Positions 17,750 through 26,254 of a stretch of 60,402 nucleotides of DNA are shown here, piece by piece. Source of the stretch: Oscillospiraceae bacterium. GTDB lineage: Bacteria; Bacillota; Clostridia; UMGS1810. The stretch covers positions 1 through 60,402 of the forward strand of contig SVJH01000013.1 of NCBI GenBank assembly GCA_015069095.1, given 5' to 3'. The notes under the pieces are model-generated. The model had not been told where the DNA came from and made no database searches. It saw nothing but the letters and a program-made list of their open reading frames with translations. The first letter of the stretch is position 1; the number at the start of each line of letters is the position of its first letter. The translations under genes and the position numbers were made by a program.

Positions 17750-18121
17750 ATGGACATTAGTTGTCTTTCTCAGCTTAATTATCTTGATAAAGAAATAAGA
17801 ATGCTGACAGATAAAATTAACAAATTAAATGAGAGAAAATCGAAAAAAGGTATTGGTTTTGATGCTGAATGCGAAGACGAAATTGTGTATCTTACAGATT
17901 TAATTAAAAACAGACGTAAAAAGTGCCTTCTTGACCAAAGAAGAATTGAAAATTTTATAAGCACAATATCAGACAGCCAGATGCGAATGATTATTTCATT
18001 AAGATATATAAATGGTCTTTCATGGCAACAGGTTGCTTTTGAAATGGGCGAATTTGACGAAAGTTATCCAAGAAAAAAGCATAACAAATTTTTAAAAGAT
18101 TTACAAAGGAGAGTAAGCTAA
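17750..18121 (+). CDS. Phage sigma-like transcription activator (Xpf/ArpU-type)
   Basis: 123 residues. The N-terminal half is a charged coiled coil. The C-terminal half, SQMRMIISLRYINGLSWQQVAFEMG, resembles sigma-70 region 4 (DNA-binding helix-turn-helix). Proteins of this size and layout (ArpU, Xpf of PBSX) activate late genes of Gram-positive prophages. A GGGAGG site precedes the ATG. It is the first gene under the rightward promoter and just upstream of the terminase genes, the position of Xpf in PBSX. It lacks region 2, so it is unlikely to be a complete sigma factor. Confidence 0.7.
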   Translation: MDISCLSQLNYLDKEIRMLTDKINKLNERKSKKGIGFDAECEDEIVYLTDLIKNRRKKCLLDQRRIENFISTISDSQMRMIISLRYINGLSWQQVAFEMGEFDESYPRKKHNKFLKDLQRRVS

Positions 18122-18122
18122 G

Positions 18123-18488
18123 ATGAAAATTGATTCACAGTTGATGGAAAAATTATGGAATGACTATAAAATTACAAAAAACTATAACGGTGTTGCTAAA
18201 AAACATGGTGTATCGGTTTATATGGTAAAAAAATCGGTGGAGCATTTTAGTAAAAATGATGACAAAGACGATGTTATTAAATACATTGATACAAAAAAGA
18301 AAGATGCTTGCGATTTTATAAGTAAATGTATGCTTATTATGTCAGACAACGACAAACTTGAAAAGGCATCTATCAACCAGATTGCTTCTGCTATGGGAAT
18401 TGTAATTGAAAAGTTTACAAAGAATTTATCTAAAGATGACGGTGTATTTTTAGACGAAATTATAAGGGCGGTTCAAAAAATTGAATAA
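18123..18488 (+). CDS. Probable phage terminase small subunit
   Basis: 121 residues. The N-terminus has a helix-turn-helix pattern (YNGVAKKHGVSVYMVKKSVEH, about residues 21-41), followed by helical segments. The call rests mainly on position: 1 bp after the activator gene and overlapping the terminase large subunit by 8 bp, where the DNA-recognition subunit is normally encoded. GGAGAG precedes the ATG. Confidence 0.6.
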   Translation: MKIDSQLMEKLWNDYKITKNYNGVAKKHGVSVYMVKKSVEHFSKNDDKDDVIKYIDTKKKDACDFISKCMLIMSDNDKLEKASINQIASAMGIVIEKFTKNLSKDDGVFLDEIIRAVQKIE

Positions 18489-19725
18489 AGAGATTTTTTC
18501 TAAAAAACAAAAAGAGTTTATATCAGTTTTCAAAAACGGCTCTTTAAAAAGAATAAATCTTTTAGAAGGAAGCGTAAGAAGCGGTAAAACGTATATAAGT
18601 TTAGTTGTATGGTCGCTTTACGTTGCAACAAAACCTAAAGATGCTATCTTTTTTATGGCAGGAAAGACGCTTGGTACACTAAAAAGAAACTGTCTTGACC
18701 TTTTAGAGAGTATGCTTGGAAAGAATGTGTTTACGTATTCGTTATCCAAAAAAGAAGCAATACTTTTTGGAAGAAAAGTTTACCTTGAAGGTGCAAACGA
18801 CAAACGAAGCGAGAGTAAAATCCGCGGTCTTACTCTTGACGGTGCATATCTTGACGAACTTACTTTATTTGATGAGGATTTTTTCTCAATGCTCCTTTCG
18901 CGTCTTTCAAAAAAAGGAGCAAAACTTATTGCGACAACAAATCCTGACAACCCTAATCACTGGCTCAATCAGAATTACATTTTAAGAAAAGACAAACTTG
19001 ATATGCTCATTATGAAATTCTTAATTGACGATAACATTTTCCTTGATAAAAAATACGTTGAAAACCTAAAAAAAGAGTACACCGGTGCATTTTACGATAG
19101 GTTTATTCTTGGAAAATGGAAAGCGGCAGACGGTGTTATTTATCCTGAATTTGCAAATGAAAGTGAAAAATTTATAGTGGATGAAGTAGACAAAAACGAT
19201 ATTGCTTTTGCAACTGTCGGTGTTGATTTTGGCGGAAACAAAAGTGCTCATGCGTTTGTATGCACAGGAATATTAAAGGGATTTAAAGGCGTTGTTGTAC
19301 TTGATGAGTTTTATCTTAAGGAAAAAGTTACATCGCAAAGGCTTGAGAGCGAATTTGTAAATTTTATAAAGCGTATAAAGAAAAACTACAATGTATGCGA
19401 TATTTACTGCGACAGTGCTGAAACAACGCTTATTTCATCTTTTAGTGCAAGAGCATATGCCGAGGGACTTTGTGTGGATGTAAGAAATGCTAAAAAAGGG
19501 AAAATAACACAAAGAATACAGTTTTTTAATATTCTTTTATCAAACGGTGCATTTTTTATTCACAGAAAATGCAAAAACGTATGCAGTGCACTATCTGAAG
19601 CGGTGTGGGATGCTGCATCCGATATGCGACTTGATGACGGCACGGTAAATGTAGACAGCCTTGATGCGCTTGAATACTCGTGCGAGGAATATATGAAAGA
19701 TATAATCTGTGTTTTAAGTAATTAA
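18481..19725 (+). CDS. Phage terminase large subunit (PBSX type)
   Basis: The DNA-packaging motor and nuclease. 414 residues from a TTG start. Walker A GSVRSGKT (residues 30-37) and Walker B GAYLDEL (near 121) make the ATPase; FIATTNPDN-like LIATTNPDNPNHW is the coupling motif. The RNase H-like nuclease domain starts at VGVDFGGNKSAHAF (near residue 245) and has a second acidic motif, DIYCDSAE. It matches the PBSX/XtmB family, whose member in Bacillus packages host DNA. All motifs are intact. Confidence 0.9.
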   Translation: MNKEIFSKKQKEFISVFKNGSLKRINLLEGSVRSGKTYISLVVWSLYVATKPKDAIFFMAGKTLGTLKRNCLDLLESMLGKNVFTYSLSKKEAILFGRKVYLEGANDKRSESKIRGLTLDGAYLDELTLFDEDFFSMLLSRLSKKGAKLIATTNPDNPNHWLNQNYILRKDKLDMLIMKFLIDDNIFLDKKYVENLKKEYTGAFYDRFILGKWKAADGVIYPEFANESEKFIVDEVDKNDIAFATVGVDFGGNKSAHAFVCTGILKGFKGVVVLDEFYLKEKVTSQRLESEFVNFIKRIKKNYNVCDIYCDSAETTLISSFSARAYAEGLCVDVRNAKKGKITQRIQFFNILLSNGAFFIHRKCKNVCSALSEAVWDAASDMRLDDGTVNVDSLDALEYSCEEYMKDIICVLSN

Positions 19726-19739
19726 GAAAGGAAACTAAA

Positions 19740-21065
19740 ATGAAGAATTTTTTCAGAAAAATGGGATATGAAACTGTGCCGGACGAGTTTTATTATCAGA
19801 TAGATAAATGGCTTGGCTGGTATAAAGGAAAAGTTGCAAGTTTTCACAGTTATAATCAGTATAACGGAAAAAAACTTATTGCAAGAGAAAGGGCAACCCT
19901 ATCTTCTGCAAAAAAGGTGTGCGAAGACTGGGCAAACCTTATTTTAAATGAAAAGATGGAAATAAACATACCAAATGAAGATATAAAAAAATATATTGAA
20001 AAAGTGCTTTTTGACAACAATTTCAAGGTGTGTGCAAACCGTCTTACAGAACTTGCTTTTGCACTTGGTACAGGTGCATTTGTAGAATATATAGACAATG
20101 GGAAAATTGTAATCGACTATATAGGTGCAAATATGATTTATCCTCTCTCGTGGGAAAATGGCAGGATTTATGAGTGCGCTTTTGCAAGTGAAAAGGTAGT
20201 CGATAAAAGGCGTGTTACTTATGTGAATATGCATATTTTAGAAGATGGAAAATACAAAATCGTAAATAAAATGTTTGATAAAAAAACTGGCGATGAAATA
20301 GAACTTCCAAAGGGCATTATGCCTTTTTACTACACAAACAGTTCTACTGCGTTTTTTCAGATTATAACGCCAAATATCGTAAACAATGTAGATTTTGAAA
20401 ATCCGATGGGAATTTCCGTTTTTGCAAATTCAATTGATGTCCTAAAAGGTATTGACCTTATTTTTGACAGTTATCAGAATGAATTTAGGCTTGGTAAAAA
20501 AAGAATTATTGTGCCCGTTACAATGGCGCAAATGATGAGCGATAAATCAGGACTTACACCTGTTTTTGACGATAACGATACCGAGTTTTATGCAATTAAG
20601 GCAAATGACGGGATAAATGATATTAAAGAAATAAATATGACGCTTCGCTCAGATGAGCACGAAACGGCACTTAAAAGATGTTTAAATCTTTTAAGTTTAA
20701 AATGCGGTCTTGGGTCATCAAGATACGACATTGACAAATCAGGTTTAAAAACTGCAACAGAGGTTATAAGTGAGAAAAGTGAACTTTATGAAAATCTTAA
20801 AAAGCATCAACTTGTAATGGAAAAAGCAATTTGCGACCTTGTGTATGCAATTTGTACTCTATCAGGTATAAAGTGCGATTTTGAAGTAAGTGTTTACTTT
20901 GATGACAGCATTATTGAAGATACAGGTGCTATTGCAAAAAGAATGCTTACAGAATATAAAAGCGGAGTTATAGATGATGTTGAATATTTTATGAAGGTTT
21001 ATAACCTTACAGAAGAAGCAGCAATAGAAAAAAGCGAAAAAATAAACGCAAGAATACTTAAATAA
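19740..21065 (+). CDS. Phage portal protein
   Basis: 441 residues, of the SPP1 gp6-like clostridial portal group. The dodecameric portal ring sits at one capsid vertex and is the channel for DNA entry and exit. Evidence is the N-terminal stretch with KWLGWYKGKVASFH, the central FENPMGISVFANSIDVLKGID, and the late GLKTATEVISEKSELYEN, together with its position directly after the terminase. AAAGGAA precedes the ATG. The gap after it (21066-21135) holds a weak GC-rich hairpin near 21075-21092. Confidence 0.85.
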   Translation: MKNFFRKMGYETVPDEFYYQIDKWLGWYKGKVASFHSYNQYNGKKLIARERATLSSAKKVCEDWANLILNEKMEINIPNEDIKKYIEKVLFDNNFKVCANRLTELAFALGTGAFVEYIDNGKIVIDYIGANMIYPLSWENGRIYECAFASEKVVDKRRVTYVNMHILEDGKYKIVNKMFDKKTGDEIELPKGIMPFYYTNSSTAFFQIITPNIVNNVDFENPMGISVFANSIDVLKGIDLIFDSYQNEFRLGKKRIIVPVTMAQMMSDKSGLTPVFDDNDTEFYAIKANDGINDIKEINMTLRSDEHETALKRCLNLLSLKCGLGSSRYDIDKSGLKTATEVISEKSELYENLKKHQLVMEKAICDLVYAICTLSGIKCDFEVSVYFDDSIIEDTGAIAKRMLTEYKSGVIDDVEYFMKVYNLTEEAAIEKSEKINARILK

Positions 21066-21135
21066 CCCTTTTTTAAGGCGGGGTAATGCCTTTTTATATA
21101 TAACAGTCGACGGACTTTAAACGGAAGGAGAACAT

Positions 21136-21660
21136 ATGTTTAACGAAAATGAAAATCTAAATGAAAAACAAAATGACGCAATTTTAGATATCACTTTGAA
21201 GAAAGAAAAAGAGCAACCAAGAAGTTTTACCCAACAAGAAGTAGATGAAATAGTAAAAAACCGTCTTGCAAGGGCTCTTAAAAATATGCCTTCAAAGGAG
21301 GAATTTTTAGATTTTGAAAATCTGAAAAAGAAAAATGAAGAAAATGAATCGGTTATAGAAAAACTTAAAGCAGAATCTGAGATAAATATGCAAAGGCTGC
21401 TCACTTATGAGCGATATGAAATGGTAAATAAAAAGGGCATTGATAAAAAATTCAAAGATTATGCAGTGTTTGAGGCGGAAAAGCTTATAAATGATGATGT
21501 GAGTTTTGATATGGCACTCGATATAGTCATAGAAAATAACGAATTTCTTATAAACAATTCGCCTCTTAAAACCGGTATAAGTCAGGGCTCAGTGGGAACA
21601 GGAATTTCGAGCCTTGAAGAAAGTTTTTATAAAAGAAATCCAAGTTTAAGAGAATTATAG
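21136..21660 (+). CDS. Phage capsid scaffolding protein (DUF4355-like)
   Basis: 174 residues, mostly helical with a predicted coiled coil and a typical scaffold motif, RSFTQQEVDEIVKNRLARAL, near residue 29. It lies between portal and major capsid, as scaffolds do. It would guide capsid assembly and then leave; no separate prohead protease gene is present. GGAGG-like AAGGAG precedes the ATG. The C-terminus ends with SLEESFYKRNPSLREL, probably the capsid-binding tail. Confidence 0.8.
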   Translation: MFNENENLNEKQNDAILDITLKKEKEQPRSFTQQEVDEIVKNRLARALKNMPSKEEFLDFENLKKKNEENESVIEKLKAESEINMQRLLTYERYEMVNKKGIDKKFKDYAVFEAEKLINDDVSFDMALDIVIENNEFLINNSPLKTGISQGSVGTGISSLEESFYKRNPSLREL

Positions 21661-21674
21661 GAGGAATTAAAATA

Positions 21675-22526
21675 ATGGCACATTTATTACAGGATAAATA
21701 TTCAAAACTAATTGATAAAAAATTACAGGCAACTTTAGTTACAAAAAGCGGATTTATTTTTAATGACCACTGCGAAGGCGATGCAGCCGGTGGTAAAGTT
21801 AAAATTCCCGTTCGTTCAACAGATGTTGTTGTAGGCGATTACGACAAAACAAACGGTATGGATTTGTCTTCCGGTTCAACATCATATATCGACCTTGATT
21901 TAAACTATGACAAAGCAGTAAACGAAATCATTGACGGTTACGACAAAAATGCAGTTCCTGATGATATCGTTGCAGAAAGACTTGACAGTGCTGGCTATGC
22001 TCTTGGTGTTGCAGAAGATACTATTTCCATAAAAGCACTTGAAAACGAAGGTACAGTTTATGAAGATACAAGCGAAGTTACAGTTGAAAATGTTTACGAT
22101 ACAATTGTAAGTTTAAGAACTAAACTTTCAGAAAAAAATGTACCTACAAATGACAGATGGATTATTGTATCACCAAAAGTTTACGGACTTCTTCTTAAAG
22201 ATACAACAAACTTTATCCGTCAGGGCGAACTTTCAGAAAACCTTATTGCAAACGGTGCGGTAGGCCGTATTGCAGGATTTAACGTATTTGAAAGTTCACT
22301 TCTTGCAAACGAAGATGAAAGCACACAGGAAGGAAAAACAGTTACAACAGAAATGATTGTGGGACATCCTTTATGGTGCCACAGAGTTGAAGCCTGGAGC
22401 GTTCCTGTTGGCGTAAAAGACCTTACAAACACATATATCGGTGCGTGCGCAGTACAGGGAAGAAAAATCTTCGGTGTTAAAATTTCAAACAAAGATGCAG
22501 TTATTGTAAAAAGATTTGAAGCGTAA
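21675..22526 (+). CDS. Phage major capsid protein
   Basis: 283 residues, probably of HK97 fold. It begins MAHLLQDKYSKLIDKKLQATL and contains GGKVKIPVRSTDVVVGDY, IDGYDKNAVPDDIVAERLDSAG and the later AVQGRKIFGVKISNKDAVIVKRFEA. The length matches capsids of clostridial PBSX-like prophages that use a separate scaffold and no protease. A GGAGG site precedes the ATG. The region uses more frequent codons than neighbouring phage genes, consistent with high expression. Confidence 0.87.
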   Translation: MAHLLQDKYSKLIDKKLQATLVTKSGFIFNDHCEGDAAGGKVKIPVRSTDVVVGDYDKTNGMDLSSGSTSYIDLDLNYDKAVNEIIDGYDKNAVPDDIVAERLDSAGYALGVAEDTISIKALENEGTVYEDTSEVTVENVYDTIVSLRTKLSEKNVPTNDRWIIVSPKVYGLLLKDTTNFIRQGELSENLIANGAVGRIAGFNVFESSLLANEDESTQEGKTVTTEMIVGHPLWCHRVEAWSVPVGVKDLTNTYIGACAVQGRKIFGVKISNKDAVIVKRFEA

Positions 22527-22557
22527 GAAATATTGTATATAAAAGGAGATGATTTTT

Positions 22558-22881
22558 ATTATTGACTTTGATTATTACAAAAACAATTTTTTAGGTACTT
22601 TAGTTCCATGCGATAAGTTTTATCACATTGAAAAAAAGGCGTGTGTATATGTAAAAAATGCAATATTAAATAAAAACTCCGACATAACAGAGGTTAAAGA
22701 TGCCGTATGTGCGGTTTGCGAACTTATTTATAACGAAGAAAAAAGAAACGGAATAAAAAGCGAAAATAACGATGGATACGCTGTTACATATTTTGATAAT
22801 CCATCTTTTACACAAAAGGTAAATGATGTAATAACTATTTATCTTGCAACTACGGGTCTTATGTACTGCGCAATAGGTTGA
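22558..22881 (+). CDS. Phage head-tail connector protein, probable ATT start
   Basis: About 108 residues. The frame contains an ATG at 22549, but it abuts GGAG (22545-22548) with no spacing, so ribosomes cannot use it well. The next in-frame candidates are ATT codons at 22558 and 22561, 9-12 bp after GGAG, giving MIDFDYYKNNFLGTL. The sequence KSENNDGYAVTYFDN resembles adaptor proteins of clostridial prophages that join portal and tail. It is followed 14 bp later by the next connector gene. Confidence 0.65.
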   Translation: MIDFDYYKNNFLGTLVPCDKFYHIEKKACVYVKNAILNKNSDITEVKDAVCAVCELIYNEEKRNGIKSENNDGYAVTYFDNPSFTQKVNDVITIYLATTGLMYCAIG

Positions 22882-22895
22882 AGGAGAAGTAAAAA

Positions 22896-23180
22896 ATGAT
22901 AGTACTGTTTAAGAAAAAAGATACAGGATATGAAAAACATATTTTTTATGACACTTCCATTTATGTATGCGACGGTATAGACGAAAAAGATAACGGATTT
23001 TACAAAAACAGAAGTGTAACCATAAGGATTTTTGACGTAGGAGATACCAAAATTGCGCCTGAAGACAAGGTCGAATTTGCAAGTGGTCTTACATCTCCTA
23101 CAAAGGAAGCCTATACAGTTATGAAAGTTTTTGACAATAAAAAAGGCATAAATCCTCATGTAAGGATTGAAGTAAAATGA
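22896..23180 (+). CDS. Phage head-closure/connector-region protein
   Basis: 94 residues, beta-rich, no motif I can name. Its position between the connector and the HK97-gp10-like gene fits a head-closure or stopper protein. GAAGGAGA precedes the ATG, and the stop overlaps the next start (ATGA). Function is inferred from gene order only. Confidence 0.6.
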   Translation: MIVLFKKKDTGYEKHIFYDTSIYVCDGIDEKDNGFYKNRSVTIRIFDVGDTKIAPEDKVEFASGLTSPTKEAYTVMKVFDNKKGINPHVRIEVK

Positions 23181-23503
23181 TAATAAAAAAAACATCGCTT
23201 ATTCCAAAAAATATACTGTTTTCTTCGTTTGGATTTGGAATTTTGCAGATGACGTTTGATAATTTGATTATTAAAAAATGCGAACCGTATATTCCAAAAA
23301 AGACGGGGAATTTAATAAGAAGTGCTGTGCCTTTTAACGGATATGTTATGTGGAGCGCGCCTTATGCAAAAAAACAGTATTACACACATAAAGGAAAGGG
23401 ACTAAGAGGACCTTTTTGGGTTGAAAGAATGTGGGCAGATACGAAAAAAGAAATTATGAATAATCTTAAAGGAGTTATAAATGATAGCAGAAAGCGTAGT
23501 TAA
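23177..23503 (+). CDS. Phage minor head-tail joining protein (HK97 gp10-like)
   Basis: 108 residues. Features such as YIPKKTGNLIRSAV and MWSAPYAKKQYYTHKGKG resemble the minor capsid/tail-completion group. The first 4 bp overlap the previous gene and the last 23 bp overlap the next, which is tight coupling typical of phage morphogenesis genes. Confidence 0.65.
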   Translation: MIIKKTSLIPKNILFSSFGFGILQMTFDNLIIKKCEPYIPKKTGNLIRSAVPFNGYVMWSAPYAKKQYYTHKGKGLRGPFWVERMWADTKKEIMNNLKGVINDSRKRS

Positions 23504-23888
23504 TTTTTTACAAAAGTGTCCGCATATAAAAGGCGGAGTGGTATCGCTTGATTTTTTGACATCAAAACCTGAAAATTATGCGGTTGAAACATCGCCTGCA
23601 TCTGTTATTTTAAAAACGTACACAGACGGCTCGTGTCTTAAACAGTTTTCGTTTGTTTTTGCATCAAGACAGTATTTCGGAGATGAAATAAATACCGAAA
23701 ATCATAAGTTTTACGAGGACTTATCAAACTGGTTTAAAAAATGCACAGACGAAAAAAATCTGCCACATCTTGATGGGGGCAAAACAAGTCAGAGCATAGA
23801 AACTTTAAATGGCTCATATGTGTACGAAACAGCGACAAACACTGCAAGATATCAGGTGCAGTGCAGATTAGTTTATTTTGAAAAATAA
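23481..23888 (+). CDS. Phage tail terminator-like minor capsid protein
   Basis: 135 residues, alpha/beta, with LYFEK-like end RLVYFEK and a central FVFASRQYFGDEINTENHKFYEDLSNWF that resembles clostridial minor capsid/tail terminator proteins. It begins inside the previous gene behind AAAGGAG. It is followed by the tail tube gene, as expected for a terminator that caps the tail. Confidence 0.65.
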   Translation: MIAESVVNFLQKCPHIKGGVVSLDFLTSKPENYAVETSPASVILKTYTDGSCLKQFSFVFASRQYFGDEINTENHKFYEDLSNWFKKCTDEKNLPHLDGGKTSQSIETLNGSYVYETATNTARYQVQCRLVYFEK

Positions 23889-23902
23889 GAAGGGAGAATA
23901 TG

Positions 23903-24400
23903 ATGGGAACTTTAGTTAAAAGAAGCGACAAAGTAGCATTTTACGGCGTAAAAAACGGCGAAAATGTTACATATAAAAGAATGAGAGGATTTACTGATAT
24001 GTCAATCAGTAAAAATCCTAAAGAATATACAAGAAAATACATTGACGAACAGTTTGAACAAAGTGATGTTGTAGGCTTTAGTCCTTCAATTTCATTTACT
24101 TTTGATTCGTTTTTGGACGACGATGTTCAAAACGATATTTTAAATATTTCCGAAAATGAACTTCTTGGTCAGGAAGCAGTAAGAGAAATCATTATTGTTG
24201 ATTTGAAAAGACAAAAAGACGAAGGTTTTTATGCAGTAAAAAGAACGTTCTCGGTTATTGTGGAAAGCGAAGGAAATTCAGACGAAGCATATCAGATGTC
24301 GGGAACATTTAAAGTTAAAGGCGAAAAAGAATTCGGAACTGCTACATCGGGCGATGACTGGGAAAGTCTTACATTTACAAAAGATGCAGACAAAATTTAA
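23903..24400 (+). CDS. Phage major tail (tube) protein
   Basis: 165 residues. Two ATGs occur in tandem (23900 and 23903); the second has the better spacing from AGGGAG. The sequence opens MGTLVKRSDKVAFYGVK and contains RMRGFTDMSISKNPKEYTRKYIDE and a C-terminal TFKVKGEKEFGTAT, typical of tube proteins of long-tailed phages in Gram-positives. Position between terminator and Gp15 supports the call. Confidence 0.75.
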   Translation: MGTLVKRSDKVAFYGVKNGENVTYKRMRGFTDMSISKNPKEYTRKYIDEQFEQSDVVGFSPSISFTFDSFLDDDVQNDILNISENELLGQEAVREIIIVDLKRQKDEGFYAVKRTFSVIVESEGNSDEAYQMSGTFKVKGEKEFGTATSGDDWESLTFTKDADKI

Positions 24401-24413
24401 GGTGTGATTTAAT

Positions 24414-24971
24414 ATGGATATTTTAACATCGCCGCTTCCTTGTGCGGTAAAGTGCGGCAATAAATTTTATAAAATAAATACAGATTTTAGAGTGTGGATA
24501 GAAATAGAAAATATATTCTGGGACGATAGTATTAAAAAAAGCGAAAAACTTGCAAAAGTACTTTTTCTCGCATACAAAACCCTTCCGCCAACAATAGAAG
24601 ATGCGCTTGGGGCAATTATGAGTTTTTACCTTATGGGAAATGGTAAAACCCAAAACAAAAGGAGCGCAAAAAAAGTAAAAAGGCTTTATTCATTTAAGGA
24701 AGATGCACCATATATTTACAGTGCATTTTTAAAAGAATATAGCATAGACCTTACAAAAACAGATCTTCATTGGTGGCAGTTTATATCGCTTTTTAAATCA
24801 CTTGGCGATGACAACAAAATTTGCCGTATAATACGATGGCGTGCGATGGATACTGAAAATATCAAAAACAAAGAAGAAAAGAAATTCGTAAGAAAAATGA
24901 AGCACTTGTACAGACTTGAGTGTGAACAAAATGACGATGATTTAATATACGCACTTGAGGGTTTGTTTTAA
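24414..24971 (+). CDS. Phage Gp15 family tail-assembly protein
   Basis: 185 residues. The motif YSFKEDAPYIYSAFLKEY ... DLHWWQFISLFKSL is the hallmark of the Gp15 family encoded just upstream of tape-measure genes. It probably acts as a tail-assembly chaperone. There is no sign of a -1 frameshift product of the gpG/gpGT kind. A 13-bp hairpin follows. Confidence 0.82.
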   Translation: MDILTSPLPCAVKCGNKFYKINTDFRVWIEIENIFWDDSIKKSEKLAKVLFLAYKTLPPTIEDALGAIMSFYLMGNGKTQNKRSAKKVKRLYSFKEDAPYIYSAFLKEYSIDLTKTDLHWWQFISLFKSLGDDNKICRIIRWRAMDTENIKNKEEKKFVRKMKHLYRLECEQNDDDLIYALEGLF

Positions 24972-24972
24972 T

Positions 24973-25003
24973 TTTATATGCCGCATCTTTTGCGGCATAT
25001 AAA
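24973..25003 (+). terminator. Strong hairpin between Gp15 and tape-measure genes
   Basis: Thirteen-bp perfect stem (TTTATATGCCGCA / TGCGGCATATAAA) with loop TCTTT. No U tract follows on the plus strand, so it may set mRNA stability or partial termination rather than full stop. Confidence 0.6.
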
Positions 25004-25030
25004 AATTATTTAAAAAGGGAGTGATTATTT

Positions 25031-26254
25031 TTGAATTATGACGGCGAAATTGTAATTGGCACAAAAGTAGATACCGAAGGACTTGAAAAAGGAATTGATG
25101 ACGTTGAAAATCTTTTAAAGGACGGAAAAGTATTTAAAAGAGTAGGAAAAGACGAAATGGGAAACGCCCTTGTCGACGGCATAAGTGTTGCTATAAAGGA
25201 AAGCTCGACAGAACTTAGCAAGGAAGTTATAAACGCTTTTAGTGCGCTTGAACTTAAAAAGAAAATGAACGTTGTAAGTGAAGAAGAATATTATAAAGAA
25301 CTTGAAAAATTGCGTGATAATTATCTTGAAAAAGGCACTGCTGACTGGTGGAAATACACTGTTGAAATTGTAAGATATGAAAATGAAGTTGTTGAAAATC
25401 AAAAAAAGAATATTGAAAAACTAACCGAAGAAATATCAAAAAATATAGAAGATAAATTTTCTGATGTGGCGCAAAATGTCGATACTGTTATGAAAAAAAG
25501 CGTATCGGAATACGAAAGCAAAATAAAAGCCATAAATAAAAACGAAGAAAAAATGAAAGATAAACTTTCATCCTATGGCGGAATTTATGCAACTGCAACA
25601 TTTAAAACAGGCGACAAAGAAAAAAGTTATCTTGAAGACGGTGTGTGGAAAAGAAAATCTCCCGATATTACAATCGTTGACGTAAACGATTTGAAGGGCG
25701 AAATAAAAGTTTTAAATGAATATGAAAGCGTGCTTAAATCCATTTTTGAAAATAAAAACATTTCCAAAGAATTTTTTGATTCGTTTAAAAATCTTGGTGT
25801 TGAAGACGGAATAAAAATTGCAAAAAGCATTCTTTCGCTCAGCGATGATGCTCAAAAAGAGTATATGTCTTTGTGGAACAGTAAAAATGATGCAGCAGAT
25901 AGTGTATCATCCTTTATGTACAACGAAGACAGAATTTTGGCAAAAAATGAACTCAGCAGCAAATTAAAAGAGGCATTCGGAAGCGTTGATGAAACATTTT
26001 TATCGGAAGAAGGACAAAAATGGGCATCGTCGTTTGGCGATTCATTCAAAGATAAAATATCTGAAACAATGGATAGCGTTAAAAGTATTATTTCTGAAAA
26101 AATATCAGAGATTGAATATTCAATAAATTTAGATACCGAAAAAAACGGCAATACGCTTGTGTATAATCTTTACGGCGCGGGCGAGAGTGTGTCGGAAAAA
26201 CTAAAAAGTGCAAAAGCATTTTCTGAACTTGAAAAATTAAGGGGTGGATACTAA
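25031..26254 (+). CDS. Short tape-measure-like tail protein
   Basis: 407 residues from a TTG behind GGGAGTGAT. The N-terminus NYDGEIVIGTKVDTEGLEKGIDD is the usual start of tape-measure proteins. The rest is long helix and coiled coil with no clear transmembrane stretch. Tape measures are commonly 600 to over 1000 residues; at roughly 1.5 angstrom per residue this one would set a tail of about 60 nm. It may be a naturally short or a shortened form. It overlaps the next gene by 1 bp. Confidence 0.7.
   Translation: MNYDGEIVIGTKVDTEGLEKGIDDVENLLKDGKVFKRVGKDEMGNALVDGISVAIKESSTELSKEVINAFSALELKKKMNVVSEEEYYKELEKLRDNYLEKGTADWWKYTVEIVRYENEVVENQKKNIEKLTEEISKNIEDKFSDVAQNVDTVMKKSVSEYESKIKAINKNEEKMKDKLSSYGGIYATATFKTGDKEKSYLEDGVWKRKSPDITIVDVNDLKGEIKVLNEYESVLKSIFENKNISKEFFDSFKNLGVEDGIKIAKSILSLSDDAQKEYMSLWNSKNDAADSVSSFMYNEDRILAKNELSSKLKEAFGSVDETFLSEEGQKWASSFGDSFKDKISETMDSVKSIISEKISEIEYSINLDTEKNGNTLVYNLYGAGESVSEKLKSAKAFSELEKLRGGY

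Noticed and set aside
17750-18121. Complete alternative sigma factor
   Set aside because: Only a region-4-like helix-turn-helix is present; region 2 is absent, so an Xpf/ArpU-type activator is more likely.
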